The notes below the pieces were generated by a model. It was not told the origin of the DNA and searched no databases. It worked only from the letters and a program-made list of their open reading frames with translations. A stretch of 64,000 nt of DNA from assembly GCA_905221605.1 (NCBI GenBank), contig CAJNDS010000381.1, positions 62,001-126,000 of the forward strand. The letters run 5' to 3'. Positions within the stretch are counted from its first letter, which is position 1. Every line of letters begins with the position of its first letter. Source of the stretch: Symbiodinium natans (Eukaryota > Sar > Dinophyceae > Suessiales > Symbiodiniaceae). The translations under genes were made by a program, and so were the position numbers. Below are positions 11,213-22,176 of this stretch, piece by piece.

Positions 11213-11714
11213 GAGCCGACGTTCTCTCTTCTCTGCCAGGTGCCCTCCTGTCGCATCCTGGTTGCTGGTTGCGGCTCAGGCACAAGTTGAGGGCGCCACG
11301 AGCAACCCCTTTTTGGGTGGACGAATGGCCTTCAGTAAGAGCGGGTGCCGCGATGCACAGCAACAGAACGCACACCCCTGCGACACAAGTCGGAAAGCAA
11401 ACGCCCTGCCACAGCTCGCAAGTCTAACGACAACTCTGCAGCTCCTTCATGCATCACTGCATTGCCGCATGCTGGGTTGCCATGTCACCATGGCAGTTGC
11501 TCAGGCCATCAGGTGGCCGTTGAGCTTCGCAGCACTGTGTTGGAGGGCGCTTCGGAGGCTGGCCTCTTGGGACATGGGCCAACCCATCCCCCGCGTGTGT
11601 CCATAAAATGCCTTATACGCACATTGCCGTGCAGTGCCGTGTAGAGTGTAGAGAGCCGTGCACGGTCGATCGTGCTGACACAACCGTGTGATACAACATC
11701 TTGTCCTTGCCCAG

Positions 11715-11894
11715 CTGATCGCCCTGGACGTGTCTGCCAGAGCCAAGCTCTCAGATGCAGACGTGGCTGGCAAGCTTGATGCCCGGCATCTTTGTCAGAC
11801 CATGGCTGCAGCGAAGCGCAAGCTTCGAGCCGTCCTCACAGACAGAGAGTTTGCTGCAGCCTCACAGAAGCCAGACCGAGGGGGAGGGCTTTGA
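11715..11894 (+). CDS. Possible terminal exon, helical protein
   Basis: After CTTGCCCAG the frame encodes an evenly composed helical stretch (LIALDVSARAKLSDADVAG, then MAAAKRKLRAVLTDREFAAA) and stops at 11894. Amino-acid composition looks like true coding sequence, but no family is recognised and no upstream exon was joined. Confidence 0.35.
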   Translation: MIALDVSARAKLSDADVAGKLDARHLCQTMAAAKRKLRAVLTDREFAAASQKPDRGGGL

Positions 11895-14045
11895 TTCAAA
11901 AGATTTCGATGTGCTTGCGTAGGCTCGTGTAAAGTTTCTCGTGGGTGACATCCAGCACCTTACTCGAGGCCCTTAGCTGCTGTCTGTCGCGCCGCAGTTG
12001 TACTTTTCCTTGGATGGCCACGGATGGCTTGGAAGGTCATGCTTTCGTTCGAGATGGCTTCAACCTCATCGTTTGCTGTGGGGTGCTGCTTGGAGCCCAG
12101 CCCGTGATGCGACCGCAAGAGTCTAAGAACACGCGTGAGGCCCCATCTCATCTGCCAGGCATCACTTGGCCGACCCAGCGTTGGGACTCGAGCGCCTGGC
12201 AGCGCTGCTTGTTCCAGATGGTGCCAGAACCTTTTTTGCGCGAAGAAAGAGCTCTTCGCACAGTGCTGTTCGATGAACTGATATCTGAACCGAGGTCCTA
12301 CAGCTTGCAACCTACTCCACAATCAGCTTCAAGACATGGCAGCCGCGAGTTCAGGCGGCTGTGGATCGCAAGCTTTGAAATACTGAGCATGCTTAGGTGT
12401 AGCTTCTAGGCTAGCAGCAGCTGAAATGAAGGCGTGGCTGCAAAAACTGCCGGCCACCTGGACCAAGACGATGCGTCTGAGGGGATGTGTGCCCAGTGCC
12501 TCCAGTGTTCGCAGTGACCAGGCCTACTTTCCGCTCGATGTCGCAAGGAGCGCCAGATAGGGCCTAGCTGCAGCAGACTTCCCCTTGCATACTTTAGAGG
12601 TGTAAAGCTTCTGGCTTTCTCGCACGAGGCTCGAGGACGCCCTCACGTCAAGAGGCCTCGATTTCTCGGTTGGAGTGCCGCATGCCACTTCCAGTGAGTT
12701 TGTTATCAGGGAGTCTGTCACTGTAATCGTGTGGTCCAGGTGCGAGCCTTGCGCCAAGAGATCCTCACAGCCTCCAAGGAGGAAGCCTTGCACAGTCTGC
12801 CCACTGCCATCAGCGTCGCGCATGATTCCTGGGTAGGAAGTAGGTAGCCTTTGCGAGGGGCTTTGCGTCTGTAGGAGCCGGAATCAAAGGAGGCGCGTGA
12901 GCTGCTGATCCACTTCCCCGCTCGTGCCCCAGAAGTGCAGGATAGTGCAGGAGCTTGAACGGGCCGCGTGCAAGGAGTTCTTCACCTACGCAGGCTTCCT
13001 GGACTTGCTCTTTCATCCCCTAGAGAGGACCGCGAAGGATCTAATCCCGCACCACCCCTAAACATCGCTGAGAAAGTTGGGTTGCACGGCCACCGCCTCT
13101 TGGACTGACATGGGTCTTCGTATACGTTGTGTAAAAGTAATACCGGTAGAGGAGGCTCTTTCTTCTCTTGGAGGCAAAGCTCCACCCCTGTTTGGAGGAA
13201 GATGAGTGTTGAGATTTGACAGTGACCAGTTGTGACATCAAGTATCTTCAAATTGCGGCAGTCAGCATTCAAAACAGAGGGATCGCTAGTTGTAGAAAGA
13301 TTCCCTAAACCGATCCGAGCTTTTGAGGACTTTCACGCTCCGCGAATTGATCGAGGGGCCCATCGCAGCAGCAAGGCCCCGGAGTCGTGGAGACTCTTGG
13401 AGTCGTGGCGGGGATGCCACGGATTGCCACGGGAAGTGTTCGCGAAAAAGTCTGCGCAAGGTTGACCCCACTGGGCATCTTCTTCCTCGACGCAGCAAGC
13501 CTCAGATACATACTGCTAAGTGAAGCGTTTCCCTGCATTCGCACAGTTCTTGAGTGAGCTTATCGGACTCTCCAGGTCAACACAGAGCTAGTAGCTCGTC
13601 GCTGCTTCGCCGAACACTTCTCCGAGGATGCATGATCCATGATTGGCCCATGATGACCCAATTTTCACACATCGTCGGTTTTGCTGTGGCGCACGTGCGT
13701 TGACATCTCTTCGTCCGTACAGCTTCTAGCATCTTTTAGCCATGGCATTCCTCTTTCCATCTCTTTCAGGATGCTGAGCTGAAAATGGCGGACCTCAAGC
13801 TTTGGCACTCGGTGGAGGCATTGGAAGTCAACGCTGCTTTCCAAAGCTTGCAGTGCTCCCCCATTGCAGGAGCAAGAGCCAGACATCTTCGGCCGAATGC
13901 ATGGCGTGTGGCTAGCACGCTCGAAACTCAGATGTGGACTGCTCTCCACCTTGCGATGTTGCAGCCATCAGGTTTCCATGATGCCGACGAGAACGCAGCC
14001 AAGCGTGCGAGGAAAAACGCAATGCTTCATTCTTGAACTGGTAGA
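11895..14045. other. Unassigned region with weak exon candidates
   Basis: No recognised domain. Weak candidates on the + strand are an open frame from about 12624 to 12830 after CGCACGAG|G, and an ATG-started frame at 13785 (MADLKLWHSVEALEVNAAF). Neither could be joined to other exons. Confidence 0.3.
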
Positions 14046-14335
14046 ACCTGATTGTTGCCTCTGTGGAAGAGGTCGCACGACCCATGGTCAGAATGTGCCT
14101 TCGGGGGCTCCAACATACGGTCGAACGACCGACAGAGTGTGGGTCAAATCTGTATGCCTTGGGGGGTCCAGCATGTGGCAACACCCCTGGCAGCGTGTGA
14201 GTGCAATCCTGAAAGGTATGTTGCTGGGTCCAAATCATGTGGCGACGATCGGCAGAGCGTGGACACAACCGAAAAGTGTATGTTGCCAGGCCCAGATCAC
14301 CGGCAAGACCGTAGGCAGAGCGAGACCGCCGCAAT
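14046..14335 (+). repeat. Degenerate tandem repeat of about 60 bp
   Basis: Four to five diverged copies share the order TATGTTGC-x-GGTCCA-x-CATGTGGCGACGA-x-GGCAGAGCGTGG. The same phrases reappear more weakly to about 14540. All three + frames stay open through parts of it only because the unit is close to a multiple of three and stop-poor. Confidence 0.6.
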
Positions 14336-15000
14336 CCGCCGCACAGTGCGGGCCAAACCCCGCAGATCTGTGAACCGGGTTCCATTCGTGGCATATTGGG
14401 GGAAACATGGGACATGAATGGGCGGAGTCCCGACAGTATGCTACGTGGTCCAAGAAAGGTTGCAAGAGTCATGGGAAAGTGTGGGGCAGAAATCCACCGG
14501 TGCGTTTCTGGCCCTGTCGTGTGGCGAAACCACCGGCAAAGCTGCGCAAAATGGGCTCCATTTTTGTCTCAAGGCAGGTTTCACAGAGAAAAACGAAACA
14601 TGAAGAGGCTATGGAAAATCACTCATTTTCAAAACCCGATCAAAGAGGTCATAAAGCTTTATGGGTCCGCATCCCAAAGACAGCTTACTATGACTCGATG
14701 ACTCAAACTCCATGAAGAGTCCTCGAAGGGGCTTCAAGTGGTCTTTGACACTGCATGGGGCTCTGAACAGCCGATTCCGATACCACTTTCCGCAGCGGCT
14801 CTCGCCACACATTTGCCCTACCCCGCACCCAGGCGGTAGCCGCAGACAAGGGTGAATAGTACTTCCGCGCACGGCGAAATCAAGGTAGAACTACTAATCT
14901 CACATGTGGTCTGCGGTACCTAGACTCAGGACAATCGCCTTTGATCAAAAGTGCTTGGCCCTCCCAACATTGCTTAGATTTGCGTAGCAGCTTAGCTCAG
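14336..15000. other. Unassigned region upstream of the IQ-RCC1 gene
   Basis: Contains decayed copies of the preceding repeat and no recognised coding sequence. A possible acceptor, GCTCAG|G at 14995-15000, could splice a 5' leader onto the following gene by cis- or trans-splicing. Confidence 0.35.
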
Positions 15001-15086
15001 GCCATGACGTTGGCTTGACGCCACAAGGACCGCCCAACGCCAAACTGGTGATCACTGGTGGTTGTGAGCTTCCGACTGTTCCAGCC

Positions 15087-18079
15087 ATGGCAGAGGAAGG
15101 AAGCGAAGATCCCGAAATTGGGGAAACAGCAGAAGCCGCAGGAGGTGATTCGATAGATGAGAAACAAATGATCTGCGCATTATTTAAAACAGTACGCATG
15201 CGATACCTTGCAGCCCGAGCCAGCATTGCAGCATCCTCCATGAAGCTGCAAACCCTGCAGCGCGGGCGCGTCGCCAAAGTTGAGATGATGAAGATGCGTG
15301 AGGCAGTAAAGTGCTTTGACACTGTTGCCCCTGTGCTAAAGAGCCTCGTGCTGCGCATCCGCCTTGCAAGCTTCGAGGAGCGTAGTGCCGTGTTGCGGCT
15401 GCAGCAAGCTGGTCGAGTGGCAATTGCCAAGCGCCGCATTCACACTAGATGCATTGAACGCCTGCAAGTGCTTCTCGCTGGACTCGAGAAAAAGGTGGAG
15501 GCTCAGCAAGTGCTTTCCAAACTGCACATGCGTCGGCGCATGCGAGCACATCCTGAAAGTTTGCTACGCGTGGCCCTGAAGGGTGTGCAGTTGCGGAAGC
15601 AGCTAGCGGAGCGGAGAGAACATGAAGCTGTAACCTGTATCCAAGCATGTGCTCGTGGCGGTTTCCAGCGTGAACGACACAAAATGAAGAAGCAGGAACT
15701 TGCTGGGCAAACCGTGCGAAACGTTTGTCGACGATTCGCTGCCCAGCAGAGACTTACTGCCTCTTCGCAACAAAAGGCGTTACAGCATGCTGCTCAGCTC
15801 TGGAAGGCCGTGATTCAAACCTATCGGCAACGATCGCAGCTGGCATTTAATGTGCTTTGTAGTCGATCAGGCATCAAGATCACTGCGATGTGGCGTGGGG
15901 CACTGGGAAGGCGGGCTGCTCGGAAGGCTCGGTTTGAGAAGTTGGCTCAACGTGCCAGCAACACATTGCGGAGCTTTGTTTACTGCTACCGGGCGCGCGA
16001 GATGTTGGTGGGGCGACGATTCGAGACAGACTATGCTGATAACCACAGAACCTTCTGCGCTGCCTGGCGAACCCTGAGACTGCGAATGCGCCTGTGTCGC
16101 TACGTCGATGAGGCCCGCAAGCGTGCTGCCATGGAGGTGCTCTCCAGACATGTGAAGGGAATGTATTTGCGCAGCGGTCGTGTCTTTGATTGGGAAGCAT
16201 ACGCCAAGCGAACTGGTCGCCGAATAACCGATGACATTCGCGAGCGAATGGCATCTGACAAGGCAGAGGTGGAGTGGGCGATTCGGGTTCGAAAGCACAT
16301 CCACCGCGTTCGCGTTGAGATTGAGGACGAGAGATTGCAAGTGACCAACATGGCCGCTTTGCAGTTGCAAAGGAGCTGGCGAGCTCGGCAGGTGAGGCTG
16401 CAGCAGTTCATGTCCCGGTTGGCCTTGCGGCTTGCAGCTGAACGTCGGACCTTGCTGGCACTCCAGCGATCAGAGGTGCAGGCACTGCATAGCTTAGATT
16501 CTGTCCCAGCTGGACGCGCACTTCGGCCGTTTCACGTGCAATTGGTGAGTGCTCGGCCTGATCCCCCTCGAGATTGGCTTGCATCTCTTGCAGAGGCCCC
16601 AGAGCCCCTGGTGGACATGGACGCCGCCGACTCATTTGCAATCCTTGCCGGACGCAGTGGGAAGGCTTACTGTCTTCCAAGCCATGCTGGTGCCGAGCTG
16701 ATTGGCTCGCCTGAACTTTTACAGCTGACTGGGCCTTTCGTGCTGCAGCATCACCGCCTCCTCACAGCAAACCCACGTGTCGTGCAGGCAGGGCCAAGCG
16801 GGGACAGGACTGATGGCCGATGAATCAGAGAGCAAATCTAGTACTGGTAAAGGCAGCTTGCTGTCGAAAGCAGAACACTTTCTCAATGCAAGTGATGGCA
16901 TTAGTCAAACAAAGTATGCTTAACAACGGGGAAGCCAGCTTCCTCGTTGCATGCCGATTGTTGTGGCTGATGTGGTTTGTTATGGCTTGTCACAGTTGCA
17001 GCGGGTGCTGTGGTGCTTGCTGTGTGGTGGTTGCATGTGTTGCGGTTCCTATCCTTCTTGTTCTTGTTCTTGTTCTTGTGCTCGTTATTGTTATCGTTCT
17101 TGTTCTCGGTATTGTTCTTATTGTTCTTCTTATTCTTCTTCTTCTTCTGATTGTTGCTGTTGCCAAGCGGCTGGAATGAGGACATGTAAACACTCGTCGA
17201 ATCTGGCATAGTCAAAAAATGATTCTACGTCTATGCTACTGGCAGATCTGTTGCACAAATCACCCAAAGGTCTACATAAGTCAGTGCATCGCAGCAGGCG
17301 TCTCCGCTGCGCTTTGAGACGCTTTGAGATGCGAAGTTCTCTGTAATTTCACATCGGATCTTTCTGCAGATGTAGATGCATCTCGAAGTGAGGGCCAGCG
17401 TAAATCAACGATCAGTACAAATCGATGCAACTACGAAAAGAAACACACATAAACACAACAGGCAAGCATCACGTACTTGCGCCAAACAGGCGAATATCGA
17501 AGATGCGCAAGAAGCTGGTTTTCAAGTGCCGCAAACTACCGATGAGAGCGATGAGCATCACTCATCGTTGGTATGTCTCGTCTCGCTCCCTACAAGCAAG
17601 CTGCCATTGAGTGACTGACACCCAAAGTACATCGATGTTGCAACCTTGTGCAGCATGCGCAACTGTCCGAGGAGTCCAACCGGGTTTCAAAGTTTCAAAG
17701 GGAGAGCTTTCGAGTTTCGGGGGTCCCCAAAGGGGTCCCCAAAGGGGTCACGGAAGGTTGGCCTCTTTCATGTTTTTTTTGCATGGTCTCTGTGGAGGAG
17801 TCCCAAACCTGGAACCCCGCAGAATCGGATCTCGGCTCCTCCAGGCAGTTTGGGCAGGAACCACAGGGTCGCGGGTGCGGGCGGGGGGGGGGGGAGGAGC
17901 GCACAGAAAGTTTTTGGTTGGTGATTGGGAAGAGGGGGAGGACCAGATCCTCGACAGGAAGCCGAGGCTATTTTCACACCGCCTCTTCTCATGAACTGTT
18001 CGAAGTCAATACTGTGGCGTCTGCTCATGTTTGTTGCTGCAGATGATGATGATGATGATGATGATGATGGTGATGGTGA

Positions 18080-18111
<32 letters not shown>

Positions 18112-20636
18112 ATGACATCCCGCACCCTCACTTTCAGCATCAGCATGAACATCCGAATCATCAGCAGTTCTTCTCATTGTTAGTTCTTCCTGTTCCGTAT
18201 GACGGATCTTAGTCTCAGTTGTTGTTGGTTGATTTAGGGGCTGGTGTTGCGGGGTTGCTTCTGTTGCGTCTTCGGGCTGTAACTGTTTGCGCGTGTCAGG
18301 TGAGTCAGGTGTTCATGGTGTCACGCTTAGTCCGCCTTTGACTCTGGCAGGTGTCTTGTGGCTCTCATCATGCTCTTCTGATGACAGTCGACGGGCTGGC
18401 TTTTGCTTGGGGGAAAAATGACCATGGTCAATGTGGCATCGGCTGGCCACGCCCCGAACAGATCGAGCAACGCGTGGTGGCCCAAGCGACATGCTTGCAG
18501 CCATGGGCCGCAACACATGGCGCCGCAACTGCGGAAATGCGCTCTGCCGGCCTCTTGGAGCCACAGCGTGGGGAAAGCCTTACGGCTGCCTGCAATGCTG
18601 GAGCCGTTTTACCCCGGCTCCAAAGTGTGTCGGCTGGACCAGAGAGCAATCTTGCCTTGGATTGCGATGGACAGGCGTGGGCATGGGGCAGTAAAACACA
18701 CTTGGGACTTGCTTGCTGGATACCGCTGGCACAGCCCCATGCTGCACCTTCCAAGGGCACGGTGCGTCCGGGGGCGGACAGCCGGCATCCTACGGCTTGT
18801 CCCTTTCTGCTCTTCCAGGTTATCAAAGGCACCAAAGGCTCTGCCGAAGGATCTGCAAAGAGTGCAAAAAGCTCGCCTGACTCGCGGAGCCTCTTGCAGG
18901 AATTGGACCTGAAGGAGTTGCCAGGCAACGTGCTTGTGCCAACTTTGCTTTGCAACCTTACACCGTTGCAAAGCGACAGCTCTTCTGCTTCTGTCTCTTC
19001 GGCGTTGCCAGAAGCAGTCATCCTTCATTCAACCACTGGTAGGCCACAAGCGATCTTAGCACCTGCAGCAGGAACCGCGGGCGGTCGAAGTGAAAGCTTG
19101 TTTGTTGCGGCAGTTGCTGGCCAGCGCGCAAGTTTTGCAGTCACGGCCCGCGGCGTGGCATACAGCTGGGCCTCTGACGGGCAAGAAGATATCTTGCTGG
19201 GACGCTCCGCTGCAAACACAGCCCCGGCTGCAATCCCGACTTTTCTGCAGCTCTCCATATGTGTGGCATGCATCAGTGCAGGCGCAGACCACGCCCTTGC
19301 ACTGACTGCACATGGGCGAGTGTTCACTTGGGGGATTCTCGAAGCTGCTGTGGGGACTGAGCGCTTTCAGCAGCGTTCCTTCCCGCAGCCCATGTGTGTG
19401 GAAGGGGCAGTGAGGGGCTTGAAAGTCAGCAAAGTTCTGACTGGCCGCATGTGCAGTGTGGTTGCCTTTCAGGATTGTGATACCCTGATGGGATGGGACA
19501 TGGTGGAGGTTTCAACACTCCAGGGCAAGGGCCATGTTGACCCAGCCGTATACGAGTTCCCATTGACGTACGAGTGTTTTGACTCAATGGTTTCACCCAA
19601 GACGAGCCCCAAGATGTCACCTTCCAGTTCCAGTCGCTTGGTTGAGAAAGTTTGCACTCCATCGCCGCGATCTCCATCTGCAATCTGCTCTCCCACCTGC
19701 TCTCCAAAGAGCCCATCAAGCCCTGTGTCACCCACATCACCAATGTCACCTTACAGATCACGTGCCCGAGCCAAAACCCGGCCTTCCGCAAAGTCAAACC
19801 TCTGCCTGTGCCACTCTCGAACATTGCAGCTCCTGCTGCAAGAGTCGCCAGAGCTAGGACTGCCCTTCTCACATTCGGAATTGTTCGCTTGGGCGAGCAA
19901 GAGGTCTGTGGCTGCACACGCTCGGAGGGAAGATGACGAGGAGGCCTTCAGGCAGCAGTCCATTCAAGAGATGCTTGCGGAGCGCGTCCGCATTAAGCAC
20001 CTGAGCAACGTGTCCTTGCTGAGAGAAGTGGCAAGGGCCAGGACCTTCCTTGAGTTTGATCGCGAGATTTCCATGTACCGGAGACTCTCCGATCCCCCAA
20101 AGGAGCTCCGCAGCTTGTTGTTTGAAAAAGCTTGTGCTTGCTGCTACTTCTGCGCCAATAGGAAATCCACGTGCACTGGCAAGCTGCAACAGAAAGGTTC
20201 ACGCAGACTGGGCTCGAAGAGCTGCATGCTCGGAACAGCTCTGCCAATTTCAGAGGGCTACGCGCTCGATCCAGATGTATGCAAACCGTTCGTGTTCATG
20301 AAATTCATGACGCTTGTGTTGAGTCACGCCGGAACACAGAATCCATCGGTTACGTTGAGGGGCTCGTCTTGGAAAGAAGCAGCATATTGAGAGTTTGGGA
20401 AGCCGAGTTGAGGGCACCCTCGAAATTTTTATTTCCCATGTATGCTGAAGCGGTTTGTGACACCTAGCATTGCAACCTCTTTTTCAGAGTGGCTTGTGAG
20501 CCCCAGAGAACTTGCAGCCATGTTTCGCTCACTGACGCGATGCGCAGCCGCACACTTGAAACCGCGCGTTAAGGGCAGCTCGGCTCCATTTCGAGCAGCA
20601 ACGCTGCGGGCTTGCAGGAGACTGCGTGCTGCGTAG
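15087..20636 (+). CDS. IQ-motif and RCC1-repeat protein
   Basis: Exon 15087-16787 starts at ATG in a good context (CCAGCCATGGC); its frame is open back to 14988. It encodes a long basic helical region with IQ-like motifs (CIQACARGGFQRERHK, ITAMWRGALGRRAARK, LQLQRSWRARQVRLQQ and two weaker ones), which in this class bind calmodulin-like light chains. A first RCC1-like blade follows. A GC-AG intron (16788-18350) joins in exact phase 0 to exon 18351-20129 with further RCC1 blades (VSCGSHHALLMTVDGLAFAW, ISAGADHALALTAHGRVFTW), a Ser-Pro-rich linker and a helical tail. RCC1 blades form a propeller used for protein or chromatin contacts. A frame change at 20130-20161 then continues as 20162-about 20430 and, less surely, 20488-20636 with a stop. 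The exact function is not known. Confidence 0.75.
17052..17158 (+). repeat. TTCTTG/TTATTG microsatellite inside an intron
   Basis: Imperfect hexamer and trinucleotide run of TTCTTG, TTGTTA and TTCTTC units inside the large intron of the IQ-RCC1 gene. It produces hydrophobic Leu/Val/Ile translations by composition only. Confidence 0.85.
18042..18114 (+). repeat. GAT trinucleotide microsatellite inside an intron
   Basis: About 24 trinucleotides of ATG/GAT, interrupted by GGT units, inside the intron 16788-18350. It gives poly-Asp or poly-Ser translations that are not protein. Confidence 0.9.
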
Positions 20637-21399
20637 GCCACAGAGGCAGCAGAAATTTGAAGGACCTGAAAGCAGAAGATTGGTGCAAAGCTCATTTAAG
20701 AGCTCTGATCGGAGCGCGACAGGGCACCCAAGCCCCTTCCAGTTGTTTGTGAGTTTTTGCTGCTCCCACTCCCAGCACTCCATGCTTCCGAAAACTGAGC
20801 ATTTTTACAGTATAGAATGGTGTGGAAAGCAGATCGGCACCACAAGTAGATGTGATCTCAGCTGATGTGAATGTAATGTTGTCTCGAGTCTCAGCTGAGG
20901 TGGCATCATTCCATTTTACAAGCGCATCCAGCAGGACCTGGGAAATTCGGATGGCTCATCCTGCTTGCGTGTCTTGCTTCTGTCTTGCTTGCGCATCTTG
21001 CTTGGAATTGAAGCTGCTTGAAGCCTAGTGCATCCCACTGCAGTGTGCAGGAAGAAACCACGAGACGTTATCGTCAGTCACTCGGTGGCAGGTGCCGGCT
21101 TGTTGAGGGCCGAGCAAAGCCCTACTCAGAATGCACTGCGCATGTGTATACGCCATAAGACCATGTGGTTGAAACCGTGCCTTGCTTTCCGAATCCCAGG
21201 CTGCCATTTCTCAGAGTCAGCAAAGAGCCTTCGAAATGGCCGTCTCCACCCGATCCTAGAGACGTCGACAGACGGCTTTGTAGGGTGGATCTGGCAAGAG
21301 CATCTCCACCGCAAGATCACACAGGATGGACTTGGAATACACTGCTGCGTGATTTTGCATTGCTTCCGGTCGATCTTTTGAGAGTATGCAGCTGAGGAA
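20637..21399. other. Spacer between the IQ-RCC1 gene and uL24
   Basis: No recognised domain. Probably the 3' end of the upstream gene plus the 5' region, or first intron, of the uL24 gene. Short possible frames lack splice support. Confidence 0.4.
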
Positions 21400-22176
21400 A
21401 TGAATATCAAGGTTGGGGATCGAGTTCGAGTCCTTTATGGCAGTGAGAAGGGCAAGCACGGTGTCATCAGCCGGATCATCCGTGACAAGAACCAGGCCTC
21501 TCGCATCCCTGCTCCGCAAAGGAGCAATTCGCATGAACTCTTCCCAAAGTGGTCTGCTCCACGAAGGTCATCGTCTCTGGTGTCAGCTTGAAGCGAAGTG
21601 GAAGCCTCGGCGTCTTCCTGGTGCATGAGAAGAAACGTGAAGTCGCATTGACATCCTTCCGAGTCCTTGCCCACAACGCAGCCGGCACGTGTGAGGCTTC
21701 TGGCACCCTGACCCCGGGCCTGGCAAGCCTTCCATAGTCTCCGTGGAGTTTCTTGGGCAAAGTTGGACGATGAAATTGTGATACCCTGCTGGGGAAAGTG
21801 GAGTGGGGTCGCTTCTAATTTCATCCTCGAGTTGGTTTGAAACCCATGCGCGAACCAGGTGCCCGATCCACATCACCAACGTCGTGCTAGTCGACCCGGT
21901 GACGAAGCAGCCGACCAGAGTCAAGAGGCACAACGCCGGAAAAATGTGGAACACCGCTTTATGTGAACGCTGCGCAGGCGGTACATGATGAACGGCGAAG
22001 GTGTTCGAATCTCCAAGGTGTCCTTGGACAAGAAGTTGCAGCTTTCATTTCTCGACCTCTGCGCTGCTTAGGTCTCTGGTTGTGCTATGCCCGAGCCTGT
22101 TCCGGTGGGCCTCAATGAGCGTGAAGTCCTCTGGAAGCAGCACGAGGCTGGACAATGGGCCGACACTGCATCTGGG
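21400..22176 (+). CDS. Organellar ribosomal protein uL24 (L24), multi-exon
   Basis: uL24 initiates assembly of the large ribosomal subunit. Exon 21400-21495 carries the KOW motif (VGDRVRVLYGSEKGKHGVI); a GC donor leads to an exon starting at 21567 (VIVSGVSLKR). Exon 21859-21927 gives CPIHITNVVLVDP plus PTRVKR. A 50-bp GC-AG intron leads to exon 21978-22017 (RYMMNGEGVRISK), and a 54-bp GT-AG intron to exon 22072-about 22176 (VSGCAMPEPVPV). Order and spacing match bacterial-type L24, so the product should serve mitochondria or plastid; which one is undecided. ATG at 21400 may be internal, because the frame is open upstream to an AG|G, and a targeting exon may be missing. The phase between the second and third exons requires one more short exon in about 21600-21858 that I did not find. 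The last exon is uncertain. Confidence 0.85.

Noticed and set aside
16100-16900. Minus-strand frames antisense to the IQ-RCC1 exon
   Set aside because: They are shadows of a conserved + strand exon; no domain.
18762-18818. 57-bp in-frame intron inside RCC1 exon 18351-20129
   Set aside because: A GT (GGTGCGTC) and CTGCTCTTCCAG|G fit splice signals and phase, but reading through also keeps the frame open, so it cannot be decided from sequence and was left in the exon.
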